A DNA stretch of 13,151 nt. Origin: Desulfonema limicola. GTDB taxonomy: Bacteria; Desulfobacterota; Desulfobacteria; Desulfobacterales; DYRC01. The notes below the pieces were generated by a model. It was not told the origin of the DNA. It made no database searches and saw nothing but the letters and a program-made list of their open reading frames with translations. Shown piece by piece: positions 1 to 7,017 of the stretch (position 1 is the first letter of the stretch; each line of letters starts with the position of its first letter). Where the stretch lies: NCBI GenBank assembly GCA_020718925.1, contig DYRC01000091.1:1-13151 (forward strand), read 5' to 3'. Both the position numbers and the translations under genes were made by a program.

Positions 1-31
1 CTCTGAGACGGATATTCTTTTGCTTTTCCAT
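1..31 (-). CDS. 5' end of a leftward gene, truncated by window edge
   Basis: Reading the minus strand from position 31, an ATG opens the peptide MEKQKNIRLR and runs off the window. A strong Shine-Dalgarno AAGGAG (minus strand, 38-43) sits 6 nt upstream of the ATG, which is why I believe the start is real despite only ten codons being visible. The basic, Lys/Arg-rich N terminus says nothing specific about function. The gene is transcribed away from the TIGR04222/radical SAM pair, so 32-360 is a divergent intergenic region. The product cannot be identified from the visible part. Confidence 0.55.
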   Translation of the reverse strand, partial: MEKQKNIRLR

Positions 32-194
32 TTTAGTCTCCTTATTAGCTTACTAATATTACATGAATCATCCGAAATTGAAAGGTGTTTGATTACCGAT
101 ATTTTTTCATTTCTATGCAAAACTCCCTGAAAGCAGGTTCCAATCATAAAAAAAGAACTTGATTCCTTACACGACTGTCCGGTAATATATTCTC
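32..194. other. Divergent intergenic region left of repeat copy 1
   Basis: This AT-rich stretch separates the truncated leftward gene from repeat copy 1. No open reading frame with a ribosome binding site is seen. It must hold the leftward gene's promoter, which I could not place, and it contains a plausible rightward promoter near 159-188, listed separately. Confidence 0.5.
159..188 (+). promoter_or_regulatory. Candidate sigma70-type promoter for the TIGR04222/radical SAM unit
   Basis: TTGATT (159-164) and TAATAT (183-188) are separated by 18 bp, each matching the -35 and -10 consensus at four of six positions. If used, transcription would begin close to 195, exactly where the outer end of repeat copy 1 lies, so the whole repeat would be in the 5' leader of the mRNA. 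This is a consensus-matching guess in AT-rich DNA, hence low confidence. Confidence 0.3.
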
Positions 195-328
195 ATACCA
201 AATCGCTTTCAAACTCACCTAACCCCCCGACCCCCTTCCCTGAAAGGGAAGGGGGAGACATCATCGGTACTCCCCTCTCCTTTCAGGGGAGGGGCCGGGG
301 GAGGGGTGCTTTGATAGCGAATCGGTAT
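195..328. repeat. MITE-like double-hairpin repeat, copy 1 (full length, with terminal inverted repeats)
   Basis: The G/C-rich core (218-308) is one of three near-identical copies in the window; the others are at 5312-5404 and 9001-9092. It folds as two hairpins. The first has perfect 10-bp arms (231-240 and 246-255) around a TGAAA loop. The second has 9-bp arms (272-280 and 286-294, one G-T pair) around a TTTCA loop. The two halves are also inverted copies of each other, so a large cruciform is possible. Outside the core the ends pair too: the left ATACCAAATCGCTTTCAAA matches the complement of the right flank, which reads ATACCGATTCGCTATCAAA. There is no coding capacity and no clear target-site duplication. 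It resembles a non-autonomous mobile repeat or a REP-like element. Confidence 0.8.
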
Positions 329-360
329 CAATAACAACCTATGAAAAAACAGGAGGAGTT

Positions 361-1275
361 ATGATTGACATACTTATCCGTATTCCGGGTCCGCAATTTC
401 TGCTGATGTTTGCAGGCTTATCTTTTTTCTGCATTTTAGCCGCATGGTGGTGGACAGACAAGACGGAGCAGTTTCAAATTGATCTGCTGCCGTCTGATTT
501 ACGGAGACCATCTGAGCCTTCTATGCTTTCTGCTGCCTTATTGCGCGGAAAGCAGAATGCGGTCATCCGTACCGTGTTGTTTGATCTCTGGAGCCGGAAC
601 ATGATTCGTATTAACGGAAATGGTGCGGAAACGCGGGTGGAAAGTGTGCCGTCCATGGATCCGAATATCATCGGGGGCGCAGTTCACAAGGCGATTTATA
701 CGTCTGCCTTTGTACCGAAAAAAATATCTGAGGTGTTCTCAGATACAAAACTGAAAACAACTATTGAAAACTGTCTTAACCCTATTTCTGAAAGGCTCAA
801 ACGCTTACATCTGCTACGGAACGAGGATGATTGTGCAAGGGCGTTGCTGTCTTTTATGGCAGCATTTACCGTCATTTTCGGCATCGGCGCAACCAAAATG
901 GCTTTGGGATTTATGCGCGGACGCCCTGTCGGTTTTCTTGTGGCACTGCTTATCATTTCGGTTATTGCATTATCTTTTGCAGTCAAACCCGGCATAACAA
1001 TCGCCACCCGTTTCGGACAGCACTACCTCAACTCATTGAAACAGGAGTTTCAAGAACTCAGGGGCGATATTATCAGAAATAAACTCCCTTCTGATATAAG
1101 TCCGGCTTTTGCCGTTGCAATTTTCGGAGCAGGAATCCTTGCCGGTGCTGAATATTATAAGCCATTCAGCGATGCGTTTGCAGTAAGCGCGGGCAGCGGC
1201 GGCGGATGCGGGAGCGGATGTGGCGGAGGATGCGGCGGCGGGGGAGGGTGTGGCGGATGTGGTGGAGGAGACTGA
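361..1275 (+). CDS. TIGR04222-type membrane protein with Gly/Cys-rich C-terminal tail
   Basis: The start is supported by AGGAGG at 351-356. The 304-residue protein opens with a conserved-looking IPGPQFLLMF segment leading into membrane segment 1 (about 11-30). A soluble region of about 120 residues follows, in which residues 57-84 (ALLRGKQNAVIRTVLFDLW...) match the 'RGG...ARVALAALV' region I associate with TIGR04222 proteins. Hydrophobic segments at about 160-180 and 189-208 and a Gly/Ala-rich one at 248-264 complete the body. The last 28 residues are almost only Gly, with Cys at 283, 287, 291, 297 and 300, so the first three follow a CxxxC spacing. Function of the family is unknown to me. 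The downstream radical SAM/SPASM gene overlaps the tail codons, suggesting the tail is its substrate (inference). Alternatively the tail could bind metal. Family assignment is from remembered sequence pattern, not a search. Confidence 0.8.
   Translation: MIDILIRIPGPQFLLMFAGLSFFCILAAWWWTDKTEQFQIDLLPSDLRRPSEPSMLSAALLRGKQNAVIRTVLFDLWSRNMIRINGNGAETRVESVPSMDPNIIGGAVHKAIYTSAFVPKKISEVFSDTKLKTTIENCLNPISERLKRLHLLRNEDDCARALLSFMAAFTVIFGIGATKMALGFMRGRPVGFLVALLIISVIALSFAVKPGITIATRFGQHYLNSLKQEFQELRGDIIRNKLPSDISPAFAVAIFGAGILAGAEYYKPFSDAFAVSAGSGGGCGSGCGGGCGGGGGCGGCGGGD
1243..1247 (+). promoter_or_regulatory. Ribosome binding site deciding the radical SAM start
   Basis: GGAGG lies 9 nt before the ATG at 1257 and inside the Gly-rich tail codons of the preceding gene. 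The other in-frame ATGs at 1206, 1218 and 1230 have no suitably spaced site (for 1230 the GGAGG is directly adjacent). The Gly codons (GGN) of the tail therefore double as a Shine-Dalgarno sequence. Because such G-rich codons occur throughout the tail, the assignment is likely but not certain. Confidence 0.5.
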
Positions 1276-2267
1276 AAACATATCGCCCGCGCAGCCTTCT
1301 GCTGCAATGGCACATTACCGACCGATGCAATCTGCGCTGTCAGCATTGCTATCAGGAGACGTATAGCGGTGATGAGCTTTCCTTTAACGAATTGCTCTAT
1401 ATTCTTGAGCAGTATAAAGCATTTCTGAATCAAACCTCTCCTGCAATCAAAGGACATATCACGATTACAGGCGGCGAACCGTTTATCCGCCCTGATTTTT
1501 TTGCACTTCTGGATATTTTTGCTTCTTGCCGAAAGCAATTCAGTTTTGCAATTCTTAGCAACGGAACCCTGATTGACGCGGCAATGGCGCATACGCTGAA
1601 AACATTGAATGTCAGCTTTGTTCAGGTCAGCATGGAAGGAGCAGAAGAAACGCATGATTTCATTCGCGGACAGGGAAATTATGACAAGACCGTATCTGCT
1701 ATAAATTGTTTGGTAAACGCAGGCATCCGCACCCTGATTTCATTTACGGCACATCGCGGGAATTTTAAGGAATTTTCAGATGTTGCCGACATCGGAATGC
1801 AGTTAGGCGTGTCGCGGGTTTGGGCAGATCGGCTTATTCCGCAGGGAAACAACAGTTTGCAAATTCTTACGCCGGATGAAACCCGCCAATTTTTCACGAT
1901 GATGAACGCCGAAGCAAAAAATTCCTGTCAAACTGAAATCGCCATGAATCGGGCATTACAATTTTTAATTGCCGGAGGATGCCCCTATCATTGTACTGCC
2001 GGAGATACGCTGATAACCATCATGCCTAACGGTGATTTTTATCCCTGCCGCCGGATGCCGATTTTGGCAGGAAATGTAATGAAAACGCCTTTGAAAAACC
2101 TTTATGGTTGCGATCTGTTTCAGGAATTGCGGGATCATCATCGCATCATTAAAGGCTGTGAAGGCTGTTTTTATGAAAGGATATGCCGGGGCGGTCTGAA
2201 ATGTCTGTCTTATGCACTGACAGGCAGTCCGTTCAGGGCTGACCCGGGGTGCTGGTATGTCAGGTAG
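1257..2267 (+). CDS. Radical SAM/SPASM domain protein, probable maturase of the Gly/Cys tail
   Basis: With the start at 1257 the protein has 336 residues; upstream in-frame ATGs (1206, 1218, 1230) would only add Arg/Trp-rich residues read out of frame from the previous gene's tail. Residues 24-31 hold the CxxxCxxC motif (TDRCNLRCQHCYQ) for the SAM-binding 4Fe-4S cluster, and GGEP at 72-75 is the usual SAM-contact motif. The C-terminal region carries SPASM-type cysteines at about 246, 264, 301, 304, 310, 316 and 332, expected to bind one or two auxiliary Fe-S clusters; C310 and C316 are spaced x5 rather than the common x3. Such enzymes commonly crosslink or otherwise modify ribosomally made peptides. 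The 19-bp overlap with the Gly/Cys-tailed gene implies translational coupling and a shared job. The exact reaction cannot be read from the sequence. Heme or cofactor biosynthesis enzymes share this architecture and remain possible alternatives. Confidence 0.85.
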   Translation: MWWRRLKTYRPRSLLLQWHITDRCNLRCQHCYQETYSGDELSFNELLYILEQYKAFLNQTSPAIKGHITITGGEPFIRPDFFALLDIFASCRKQFSFAILSNGTLIDAAMAHTLKTLNVSFVQVSMEGAEETHDFIRGQGNYDKTVSAINCLVNAGIRTLISFTAHRGNFKEFSDVADIGMQLGVSRVWADRLIPQGNNSLQILTPDETRQFFTMMNAEAKNSCQTEIAMNRALQFLIAGGCPYHCTAGDTLITIMPNGDFYPCRRMPILAGNVMKTPLKNLYGCDLFQELRDHHRIIKGCEGCFYERICRGGLKCLSYALTGSPFRADPGCWYVR

Positions 2268-2439
2268 TTATGATTTCTTTCACTCGCCCCACAATGCCGC
2301 TGACAAGGCGGACTTTGATTCCGTGCGGATGCGTGGCAGATTTTGTCAGAATGTCTTTGACAATTCCTTCAGTCAGTTTTCCTGATCGCTGATCCTGTTT
2401 CTGCACAACGCGGACATGTACTCCGGGTTTAATCTGCAT
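2260..2439 (-). CDS. ywbE: YwbE family (DUF2196) small protein
   Basis: The minus strand from ATG at 2439 encodes 59 residues, beginning MQIKPGVHVRVVQKQDQRSG and continuing with GIVKDILTKS and THPHGIKVRL before GIVGRVKEI. This matches the Bacillus YwbE pattern (PGLEVDIVLKQDQRTGKLT, then HPHGIKVRL, GRV) over its whole length, as I remember it. It is below the usual ORF-calling size. An AGGAG lies about 9 nt upstream and includes the last codons of the ABC-F gene, whose stop is only 6 bp away, so the two are coupled. The fold is expected to be a small beta-barrel-like domain; the function is unknown in the family, though a nucleic-acid or ribosome role is often guessed. Its 3' end overlaps the convergent radical SAM gene by 8 bp. 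Confidence 0.88.
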   Translation of the reverse strand: MQIKPGVHVRVVQKQDQRSGKLTEGIVKDILTKSATHPHGIKVRLVSGIVGRVKEIITT

Positions 2440-2445
2440 ATCAGA

Positions 2446-4296
2446 TTACTCCTCTCCTAATTCTTCAAGTCTTTTCTCAAAAGTAGCGTTCTGCTCATCA
2501 TAAGCAGGGGTAAGAACTTCCAAATCCTCAAAACATTTTTCAATGCCGGTCTCGCAGGTATGAATGGCGCGGGCGATTTCCTTGATTTTTTCACCCTGTT
2601 TAGCCTGTGCCGCCGCCTGCATATCTTCATGGAGAACCGAAATCTGCTTTTCATATCGCTCAATATCGTTCTCAGCCTTAGCAATTTTCATCTCAAGCGG
2701 CTTGAGCAATTTAGATCTTTCGGTAATGATTTCGGAGCGCTGACGGCGCAAATCTTTCTTATTGAGCTTTACTGCATCAACTTTACACTTTACACTTTGA
2801 ACTTTGAACTCATCTTCATCTTCCCATCCGCCTTTTTCCAAAAACCGGGCATATCCGCCGTCAAAAACCTCAATGCCGTTGTTTTTAAATACAATCAGGC
2901 GATCTGCGAGCGCGTGAAGAAACATTTCGTTATGCGTAACCATCACCACCGCGCCTTTGAAAATATCAATTGCAGTGAGCATGGCATCACAGGAATCCAT
3001 ATCCAAATGGTTGGTCGGCTCATCCAGCAGGAGAAAATTCAACGGCGTGGCTAAGAGCTTTCCCAGCATGACCCGGCTTTTTTCGCCGCCGGACAGCACT
3101 TCGATTTTTTTGAGTGCATCATCGCCTTCAAACATCATTGCGCCGCAGATATTCCGCGCTGACTGCCTATCTATATCTGATGAAGATAAAATTTCTTCTT
3201 CGACAGTTCGGCTGTCCACCAAGCTCTTCACATTGGTCTGTTCATAAAAGCCTTTGACGATATTGGGATTGTAGGTCATTTTCCCGCTATGCGGCTCAAG
3301 CATTCCGCCCAGAAGCTTAATCAGCGTGGTTTTACCCTTGCCGTTTTTGCCAATCACGCAAACCCGGTCTTTTGCGCCGATACTGACGCTGAAATCCTTT
3401 ATCAACGGCTTGTCAGCTTCATAAGAAAAATTCAGGTTTTCAACGGTAAGCGTAGTCTTTCCCTGAAACGGCTTGGATCGGAATGAAAAATCCAATGCTT
3501 TCATATTTTCAAGCTTATCCTGCTTTTCCATTTTTCCCAGCGTTTTTATTCGGGATTGCACCATATTTGCAAGCCGGGCTTTTGCTCTGAAGCGGGAAAT
3601 AAAGAGTTCGACTTCTTTGCGCTTGCGTTCGTCATTCAGCCGGGTTTTTTCATAAACCTCTTCTTCCATCGCAATCTGAGCGTAAAGCTTTTCCGTATTG
3701 CCTTCGATTTTTCTGATTTTTTTCCGATGGATGGCAATCGTATGCGTAACCACCTTGTCCATAAAACTTCGGTCATGGGTAATCAGCATGAGTTCATGGG
3801 GCCAGTTGTTCAGAAATCGCTCAATCCAGCGGATGGAGGTGATGTCAAGATAGTTGGTCGGCTCGTCTAAGAGAAGCAAATCCGGCTCAGATACCAGAAT
3901 TTTTGCCAAATTCAGACGCACCTGAAATCCGCCGGAAAATTCAAGCGGAGATCGTTTGAAATCTTCATTGGAAAAGCCCAGTCCTGCCAGAATTTTTTCC
4001 ACTTTCCAATGATGATCTTTTTCATGGGGCAAAAGTCCGCGTATTCCTTCTGCAAGAACCGTATCTTCTTTAAAATCAAGCTGCTGGCGGATATAGCCCA
4101 GCCGATAGTTTTTGGGGATGAGGATGTTTCCAGAGTCCGCGCTTTCTTCGCCCGCAATAATCCGAAACAGCGTGGTCTTGCCATGCCCGTTTCTGCCCAC
4201 AAGCCCCACCCGCTCCCGATGATTGAGCTTGACACCGATATTTTCAAACAACACCTGAGCGCCGAAGCTCTTGGTCATATTTTCTATCGTAATCAT
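2446..4296 (-). CDS. ABC-F family ATP-binding protein (ribosome-associated type)
   Basis: The 616-residue soluble protein has two ABC cassettes and no membrane segments, the ABC-F plan. Cassette 1 shows Walker A GRNGHGKTT (34-42), signature SGGFQ (121-125), Walker B LLLLDEPTNYLD (140-151) and a switch His at 173. Cassette 2 shows GKNGKGKTT (315-323), LSGGEKSR (400-407) and LLLDEPTNHLD (421-431). Between them residues about 205-260 form a charged helical linker as in the P-site tRNA-interacting motif of the family. Residues about 520-610 are a Glu/Lys/Arg-rich coiled coil, as in Uup-like members. ABC-F proteins act on the ribosome or in resistance to ribosome-targeting drugs; which subgroup this is cannot be told here. 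A repeat-derived insertion near residues 497-506 (see the separate entry at 2781-2808) lies between cassette 2 and the coiled coil. The start follows M48 by 45 bp; its SD is weak. It is coupled to ywbE downstream. Confidence 0.93.
   Translation of the reverse strand: MITIENMTKSFGAQVLFENIGVKLNHRERVGLVGRNGHGKTTLFRIIAGEESADSGNILIPKNYRLGYIRQQLDFKEDTVLAEGIRGLLPHEKDHHWKVEKILAGLGFSNEDFKRSPLEFSGGFQVRLNLAKILVSEPDLLLLDEPTNYLDITSIRWIERFLNNWPHELMLITHDRSFMDKVVTHTIAIHRKKIRKIEGNTEKLYAQIAMEEEVYEKTRLNDERKRKEVELFISRFRAKARLANMVQSRIKTLGKMEKQDKLENMKALDFSFRSKPFQGKTTLTVENLNFSYEADKPLIKDFSVSIGAKDRVCVIGKNGKGKTTLIKLLGGMLEPHSGKMTYNPNIVKGFYEQTNVKSLVDSRTVEEEILSSSDIDRQSARNICGAMMFEGDDALKKIEVLSGGEKSRVMLGKLLATPLNFLLLDEPTNHLDMDSCDAMLTAIDIFKGAVVMVTHNEMFLHALADRLIVFKNNGIEVFDGGYARFLEKGGWEDEDEFKVQSVKCKVDAVKLNKKDLRRQRSEIITERSKLLKPLEMKIAKAENDIERYEKQISVLHEDMQAAAQAKQGEKIKEIARAIHTCETGIEKCFEDLEVLTPAYDEQNATFEKRLEELGEE
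2781..2808 (-). repeat. Short 7-bp tandem repeat inside the ABC-F gene
   Basis: On the minus strand four consecutive heptamers occur: TTCAAAG twice, then TGTAAAG twice. They encode FKVQSVKCKV in the ABC-F protein. Heptad repeats of this kind (AGTTCAA/AGTGTAA type) are common intergenic microsatellite-like sequences in some bacteria and, because 7 is not a multiple of 3, read in every frame without stops. The run keeps the gene open and lies between the second ATPase cassette and the C-terminal coiled coil, a tolerant linker. Confidence 0.7.
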
Positions 4297-4341
4297 TTGT
4301 GTGTGTATATTTATCCTTAATTTTGAAATAAATTCAGAATT

Positions 4342-5184
4342 TTAGCTGACTTTCAGAAAAGACATCAGATCCAGAGATTCCAAAATGCGGGCAATCTGAT
4401 CGTCAATCAGGCGGAATCCTTTCCAACTGAAGCCGGAAGGATTATGCCGAAGCGATACAATATCAAGCGCGGCAAGCTCAAGGGCTTTGAATCGGATGGG
4501 CATCATGGGATGCGTACGTACCCATGCAAATCCATCTGTGCCTGCTTCTCTGAGTTGGGTTTCAAGGGAGTCATATTGTCTGCGAAATGAGGCAAGAACC
4601 CGATCCGCATCAATCCCGGACAAGCCGCTGGCGGTTTTGAACAATGCGATGACCGCATCGGTCAGTTTGCCGCAACACAACAGCCCGATCCGATCCGCTG
4701 ACACTTCCGCCGCACGGGACCAGCGAAACAGCATATCCGCCGTATCCGCGCTCACGTCCGGCATATTGGCAAGAATTTCGCGCACGGAAAAGCGGGAATG
4801 CCCGAAAATCACATGCCCCAGTTCATGCCCGAATACAAAACGCCATTCATCCGGCGTAAAATTGTTGAGCAAAGAAGAATTGATCAGAACGTCAAATTTG
4901 TTCTGATATGCAAATACGCTGGCGTTATATTCCATGCCCTGCTGAACAAATAAGTCGCCGTTGAGATTTGCGCCCAGCATATCCAGACAACGCTGATAGT
5001 GCCGATGCACTTCGGGCAGCAGCTCCGCAGTTACGCAAACCGCATTGCCGAGCAGGTTCCGCTTCCATGTCTGAAGCATATTCTGAGCTTGGACAGCGCC
5101 TTGGCATAGGGATTGTCCCAGTTGCGCTTCCAGAATATCAAACAACCGGCTTTCATATCCGAATCTGAGTTTTTCTATATCCAT
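4342..5184 (-). CDS. M48-like zinc metallopeptidase, soluble
   Basis: The 280-residue protein has the HExxH motif HELGH at 120-124 within FGHELGHVIFGH, and EVSADRIG at 160-167, in which E160 is the expected third zinc ligand and D164 the conserved Asp of M48 peptidases. No signal peptide or membrane segment is visible, so it is probably cytosolic, unlike the membrane-bound HtpX/Ste24 members. The N terminus (1-110) is a helical domain without recognisable motifs. It lies upstream of the ABC-F gene with a 45-bp gap, in the same direction, and is separated from the M14 gene by 300 bp that contain a repeat copy. Its substrate is unknown. Family level is sure by motif; subfamily is not. Confidence 0.88.
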   Translation of the reverse strand: MDIEKLRFGYESRLFDILEAQLGQSLCQGAVQAQNMLQTWKRNLLGNAVCVTAELLPEVHRHYQRCLDMLGANLNGDLFVQQGMEYNASVFAYQNKFDVLINSSLLNNFTPDEWRFVFGHELGHVIFGHSRFSVREILANMPDVSADTADMLFRWSRAAEVSADRIGLLCCGKLTDAVIALFKTASGLSGIDADRVLASFRRQYDSLETQLREAGTDGFAWVRTHPMMPIRFKALELAALDIVSLRHNPSGFSWKGFRLIDDQIARILESLDLMSFLKVS

Positions 5185-5198
5185 AACAATCTCAGCGT

Positions 5199-5204
5199 AT
5201 TATA
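5199..5204 (-). promoter_or_regulatory. Possible -10 box for the M48 gene
   Basis: A perfect TATAAT is read on the minus strand 14 nt upstream of the M48 start codon. A loose -35 match (ATGCCA) lies 18 bp further upstream at 5223-5228. Transcription would begin only about 7-8 nt before the ATG, and no good Shine-Dalgarno site is present, so this would give a nearly leaderless mRNA. Low confidence. Confidence 0.3.
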
Positions 5205-5311
5205 ATGAGGGACGTTTATGTGTGGCATTAAAATTAAAATGCAATTCAGATACTATCATTTCTATCTGTTCCACTCAAGATTTTTTATTATAACTCACTT
5301 TATGCATCCGA

Positions 5312-5404
5312 CCTAACCCCCCGGCCCCCTTCCCTGAAAGGGAAGGGGGGGAGACATCATCACTGCTCCCCTCTCCTTTCAGGGGAGGGGCCGGGGGAGG
5401 GGTG
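5312..5404. repeat. MITE-like double-hairpin repeat, copy 2 (core only)
   Basis: The core of 93 bp matches copy 1 almost base for base, with a two-base G expansion (5345-5350 region) and a few changes in the spacer between hairpins. It has the same pair of hairpins with TGAAA and TTTCA loops. The outer ATACC/GGTAT terminal repeats seen in copies 1 and 3 are not recognisable here, so this is a core-only or eroded copy. It sits in the gap between the M14 and M48 genes and could act as a transcription terminator or mRNA-protecting hairpin between them (inference). Confidence 0.75.
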
Positions 5405-5484
5405 ATAAGATTCACAACCCTATGTCTGCAAAATATTGTGCGATTGGGCATAAATTATGAAACAAATTCCTGCTTCAAAAAATA

Positions 5485-7005
5485 TCAGAGCGCCGATATT
5501 TTCCCAAGCACATAAATCACTTCCTCAAGACCGATTCTGCCATCTGAATTGACATCAGCTTTGATCTGCGGGCGAACCGCAGTCTCAACGCCCGCAACCA
5601 CGCGGAGAGCCTCAATCGCATCCGCAAGATCAACGGTTCCGCTGCCGTCAATATCGCCCGGTTTTATGGGAGAAAGCTGAATATCAAGTCTTGAGGCAGT
5701 ATCGCTGCCGACAACAATGTCGCCTGTTTCACGGCTAACATATCCGTCTGCCCAAAATCTCAGACGATACGTTCCGGGTAAAAGAATGCGGTGATAGTCG
5801 CCCACATCCGGGTCAGAATACATGACATGATCATTTCCTAGCACGCTGACAGAGGCTTTGAGAGCTTTGCCGGTATCCGCATCGGTAACAATGCCCCGAA
5901 CACCTCTGAGAGACCATTCCATATATTTCAGCATGGACTCCCGATTATCCTCCCAAATTGCAGGAATCTGAGAAACAGGCGGCGAACTCAGGTCGCTAAG
6001 TTCTATCGTAAGCTGAAAAGCGCCCAGCCGGATATAATTCCAATCCTGCATTCCGCCATAAACATAATACCACTCAATGCCATTGGTAATTCCCTGCTTG
6101 AAATAACTGCTGCCATAGAGGGTCTTGTTTGAAGAAGCATACGCCAGTGCCAGTTGAACAAACAGAGCGTCATCGGGTGTGGCGGAATAATTCAGATCAG
6201 GATTGGGATCCGAATCATACGGATAATTCACGACTGTCGCGCCGGTGTGAAAATTTGCCGAAAGCACCGGCGAATGCGATAATTCCCAATCCATCATCAG
6301 TTGTGTCTCAATCGGACGGGGAACCGGCATGTCCCGGGTTCTGTCAGGAAAACTTCGGTTTAAGTCTTTTCCCTGTGCATTATAACGGTTTGACGCCGCA
6401 TATCCGTCAGGATTCATCAGGGGCATAATCCATATTTCGATTTCATTGACCAGCTTTGTAATTCGGGCATCTTTTCCGTAGGATTCTGTCAGAAGATCTA
6501 TCAGATTCAGGTTGAGTTGCGTTCCTACGGGTTCATCGCCGTGCATTGTCGAAATATATTGAAATTCAGGTTCATCTTCCGCCACATCCGGATTATCCGA
6601 AATCTTCATAAACCATAAGTCTCTGCCTTCATACGATTTTCCGATGCTGTACAATCGGCATATATCCGGGTGAGCATTTGCGATGGTTTTCAGTTCGGCA
6701 GTTATCTGCTCATAACTATGATACCCGGCACTCACGTTATCTCTGGTCCGGCGGCTTACAGATACCCGATAGCCCAGGGCTTTGAGTTGTTTAAGAATCC
6801 CGGAAGAGACATAAATTCTGGCTCTGTTTCCCCATACGCCGTCAATATCCGCGCCCATTTCGGCAAGGCGCGCAAGTCCGTCCCGATCAATGTTGTCAAT
6901 CATCACCTCGACAACCTGATTCGGATCCGAATCTCCTGATGATACGGACGGCATAAACAAGATCATCGCCACAATGAGCAACGTCATCGTTTGTATTTTT
7001 TTCAT
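5485..7005 (-). CDS. Secreted M14 zinc carboxypeptidase with regulatory-like and dockerin domains
   Basis: Residues 1-24 are a Sec signal peptide (MKK, hydrophobic core, cut near VSSG). Residues about 30-84 resemble an activation-peptide-like segment. The catalytic domain spans about 95-365: HxxE zinc ligands H155 and E158, the MNPDGY segment (197-202), the substrate-binding DLNRSFP (214-220), the third zinc ligand H253, and the catalytic E335 in TIELSD. Residues about 367-430 are a carboxypeptidase regulatory-like beta domain. Residues 451-462 (DIDGSGTVDLAD) and 484-495 (DVNSDGRIGLEE) are calcium-binding loops of a type I dockerin-like module; the second has Gly at position 9 instead of an acidic or polar residue. 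It is expected to be an exported or surface enzyme cutting C-terminal residues of peptides. SD GGAGGGGAG precedes the ATG by about 10 nt. The dockerin suggests docking to a cohesin, but none is in this window. Confidence 0.93.
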   Translation of the reverse strand: MKKIQTMTLLIVAMILFMPSVSSGDSDPNQVVEVMIDNIDRDGLARLAEMGADIDGVWGNRARIYVSSGILKQLKALGYRVSVSRRTRDNVSAGYHSYEQITAELKTIANAHPDICRLYSIGKSYEGRDLWFMKISDNPDVAEDEPEFQYISTMHGDEPVGTQLNLNLIDLLTESYGKDARITKLVNEIEIWIMPLMNPDGYAASNRYNAQGKDLNRSFPDRTRDMPVPRPIETQLMMDWELSHSPVLSANFHTGATVVNYPYDSDPNPDLNYSATPDDALFVQLALAYASSNKTLYGSSYFKQGITNGIEWYYVYGGMQDWNYIRLGAFQLTIELSDLSSPPVSQIPAIWEDNRESMLKYMEWSLRGVRGIVTDADTGKALKASVSVLGNDHVMYSDPDVGDYHRILLPGTYRLRFWADGYVSRETGDIVVGSDTASRLDIQLSPIKPGDIDGSGTVDLADAIEALRVVAGVETAVRPQIKADVNSDGRIGLEEVIYVLGKISAL

Positions 7006-7017
7006 AATAATTCTGCT

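Noticed and set aside
195..328. CRISPR array
   Set aside because: The three copies are thousands of bases apart, are palindromic themselves, and have no regular spacers.
341..364. Mini reading frame of seven codons (MKKQEEL) whose stop overlaps the TIGR04222 start
   Set aside because: It has no ribosome binding site of its own and its codons are formed by the real gene's SD; most likely coincidence, not a leader peptide.
1155..1655. 166-codon minus-strand frame opposite the radical SAM gene with a His/Pro-rich segment
   Set aside because: The His/Pro run is the reverse complement of the Gly/Cys codons; the frame lies antisense to a well-supported gene.
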